Part shown: piece after piece, positions 63,987 to 64,000 of the stretch
Layout: the number at the start of each line of letters is the position of its first letter
How positions within the stretch are numbered: the first letter of the stretch is position 1
From: Jeotgalibaca porci
GTDB lineage: Bacteria; Bacillota; Bacilli; Lactobacillales; Aerococcaceae
DNA length: 64,000 bases
Reading direction: 5' to 3'
NCBI RefSeq assembly: GCF_011299095.1
Contig: NZ_CP049889.1
Location: 761,501-825,500, forward strand
The notes under the pieces: model-generated
The model's database searches: none
Seen by the model: only the letters and a program-made list of their open reading frames with translations
What the model was told of the DNA's origin: nothing
Translations under genes and position numbers: made by a program

Positions 63987-64000
63987 ATGAGCGGTTTACC
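63987..64000 (+). CDS. Start of a CDS running off the right edge
   Basis: ATG at 63987 with GGAGG eight bases before; only MSGL is visible, so no product can be named. Divergent from ywbE. Confidence 0.6.

Overview
The window looks like a low-to-mid GC Gram-positive chromosome of the order Lactobacillales, most probably the Carnobacteriaceae. The reasons are the gene set (sigma-54 with a LevR-type PTS activator, PyrR-attenuated pyrimidine genes, DeoR-type fruR-fruK-fruA, catabolite-response elements, Na+-translocating oxaloacetate decarboxylase) and the strong Shine-Dalgarno (SD) sequences. The genus is inference only.

Layout. 1-5.3 kb: the right end of an AT-rich PICI/SaPI-like island (VapE helicase, primase, small genes, Xis-like and Cro-like proteins, divergent repressor and tyrosine integrase) abutting the 3' end of tRNA-Ala(GGC). 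Four matching 17-bp operators mark its switch. 5.5-16.7 kb: adenosine deaminase, an oxidoreductase, UV endonuclease UvsE, a DUF937 protein, an intact IS3-family element, an alpha-glucosidase, an MFS transporter, a pseudouridine synthase and a NERD protein. 17.3-22 kb: rpoN, then an IS200/IS605 element at a deletion scar that joins the last codons of a PTS EIID gene to a LevR-like activator lacking its PRD/EII half. 22.3-29.2 kb: oadAG-bccp-oadB and fruRKA, divergent, with a cre over the oad promoter. 29.4-38.4 kb: map, manA, an M20 amidohydrolase, a LacI-type regulator with no normal start codon, a DEAD-box helicase, two oxidoreductases and a phosphoesterase. 38.5-42.3 kb: a DUF1538 membrane protein paired with a PII-like protein, then an amino-acid ABC transporter with a frameshifted permease. 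42.4-54.9 kb: repair, stress and housekeeping genes (ogt, MATE, pepF, nudix, SIMPL, GST, dps, a RIC/HMA pair, an antiporter behind a fluoride riboswitch). 55-58.9 kb: pyrR-pyrB-pyrC-pyrD with two PyrR attenuators. 59-64 kb: a uracil-DNA glycosylase-like protein, two FMN reductases, apbE, an acetyltransferase and ywbE.

The most unusual signal is between genes. At seven sites there are arrays of short motifs, mostly in alternating orientation, with spacers of fixed length and often variable sequence. The period is exactly 42 or 52 bp, close to 4 and 5 helical turns. One array is split by the IS3 element, and removing the IS with its 5-bp target duplication restores the spacing exactly. Separately, a 120-165 bp structured element occurs in two full copies whose stems carry compensatory changes.

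Coordinates and translations were read by eye. No searches were run; family names rest on recognised motifs.
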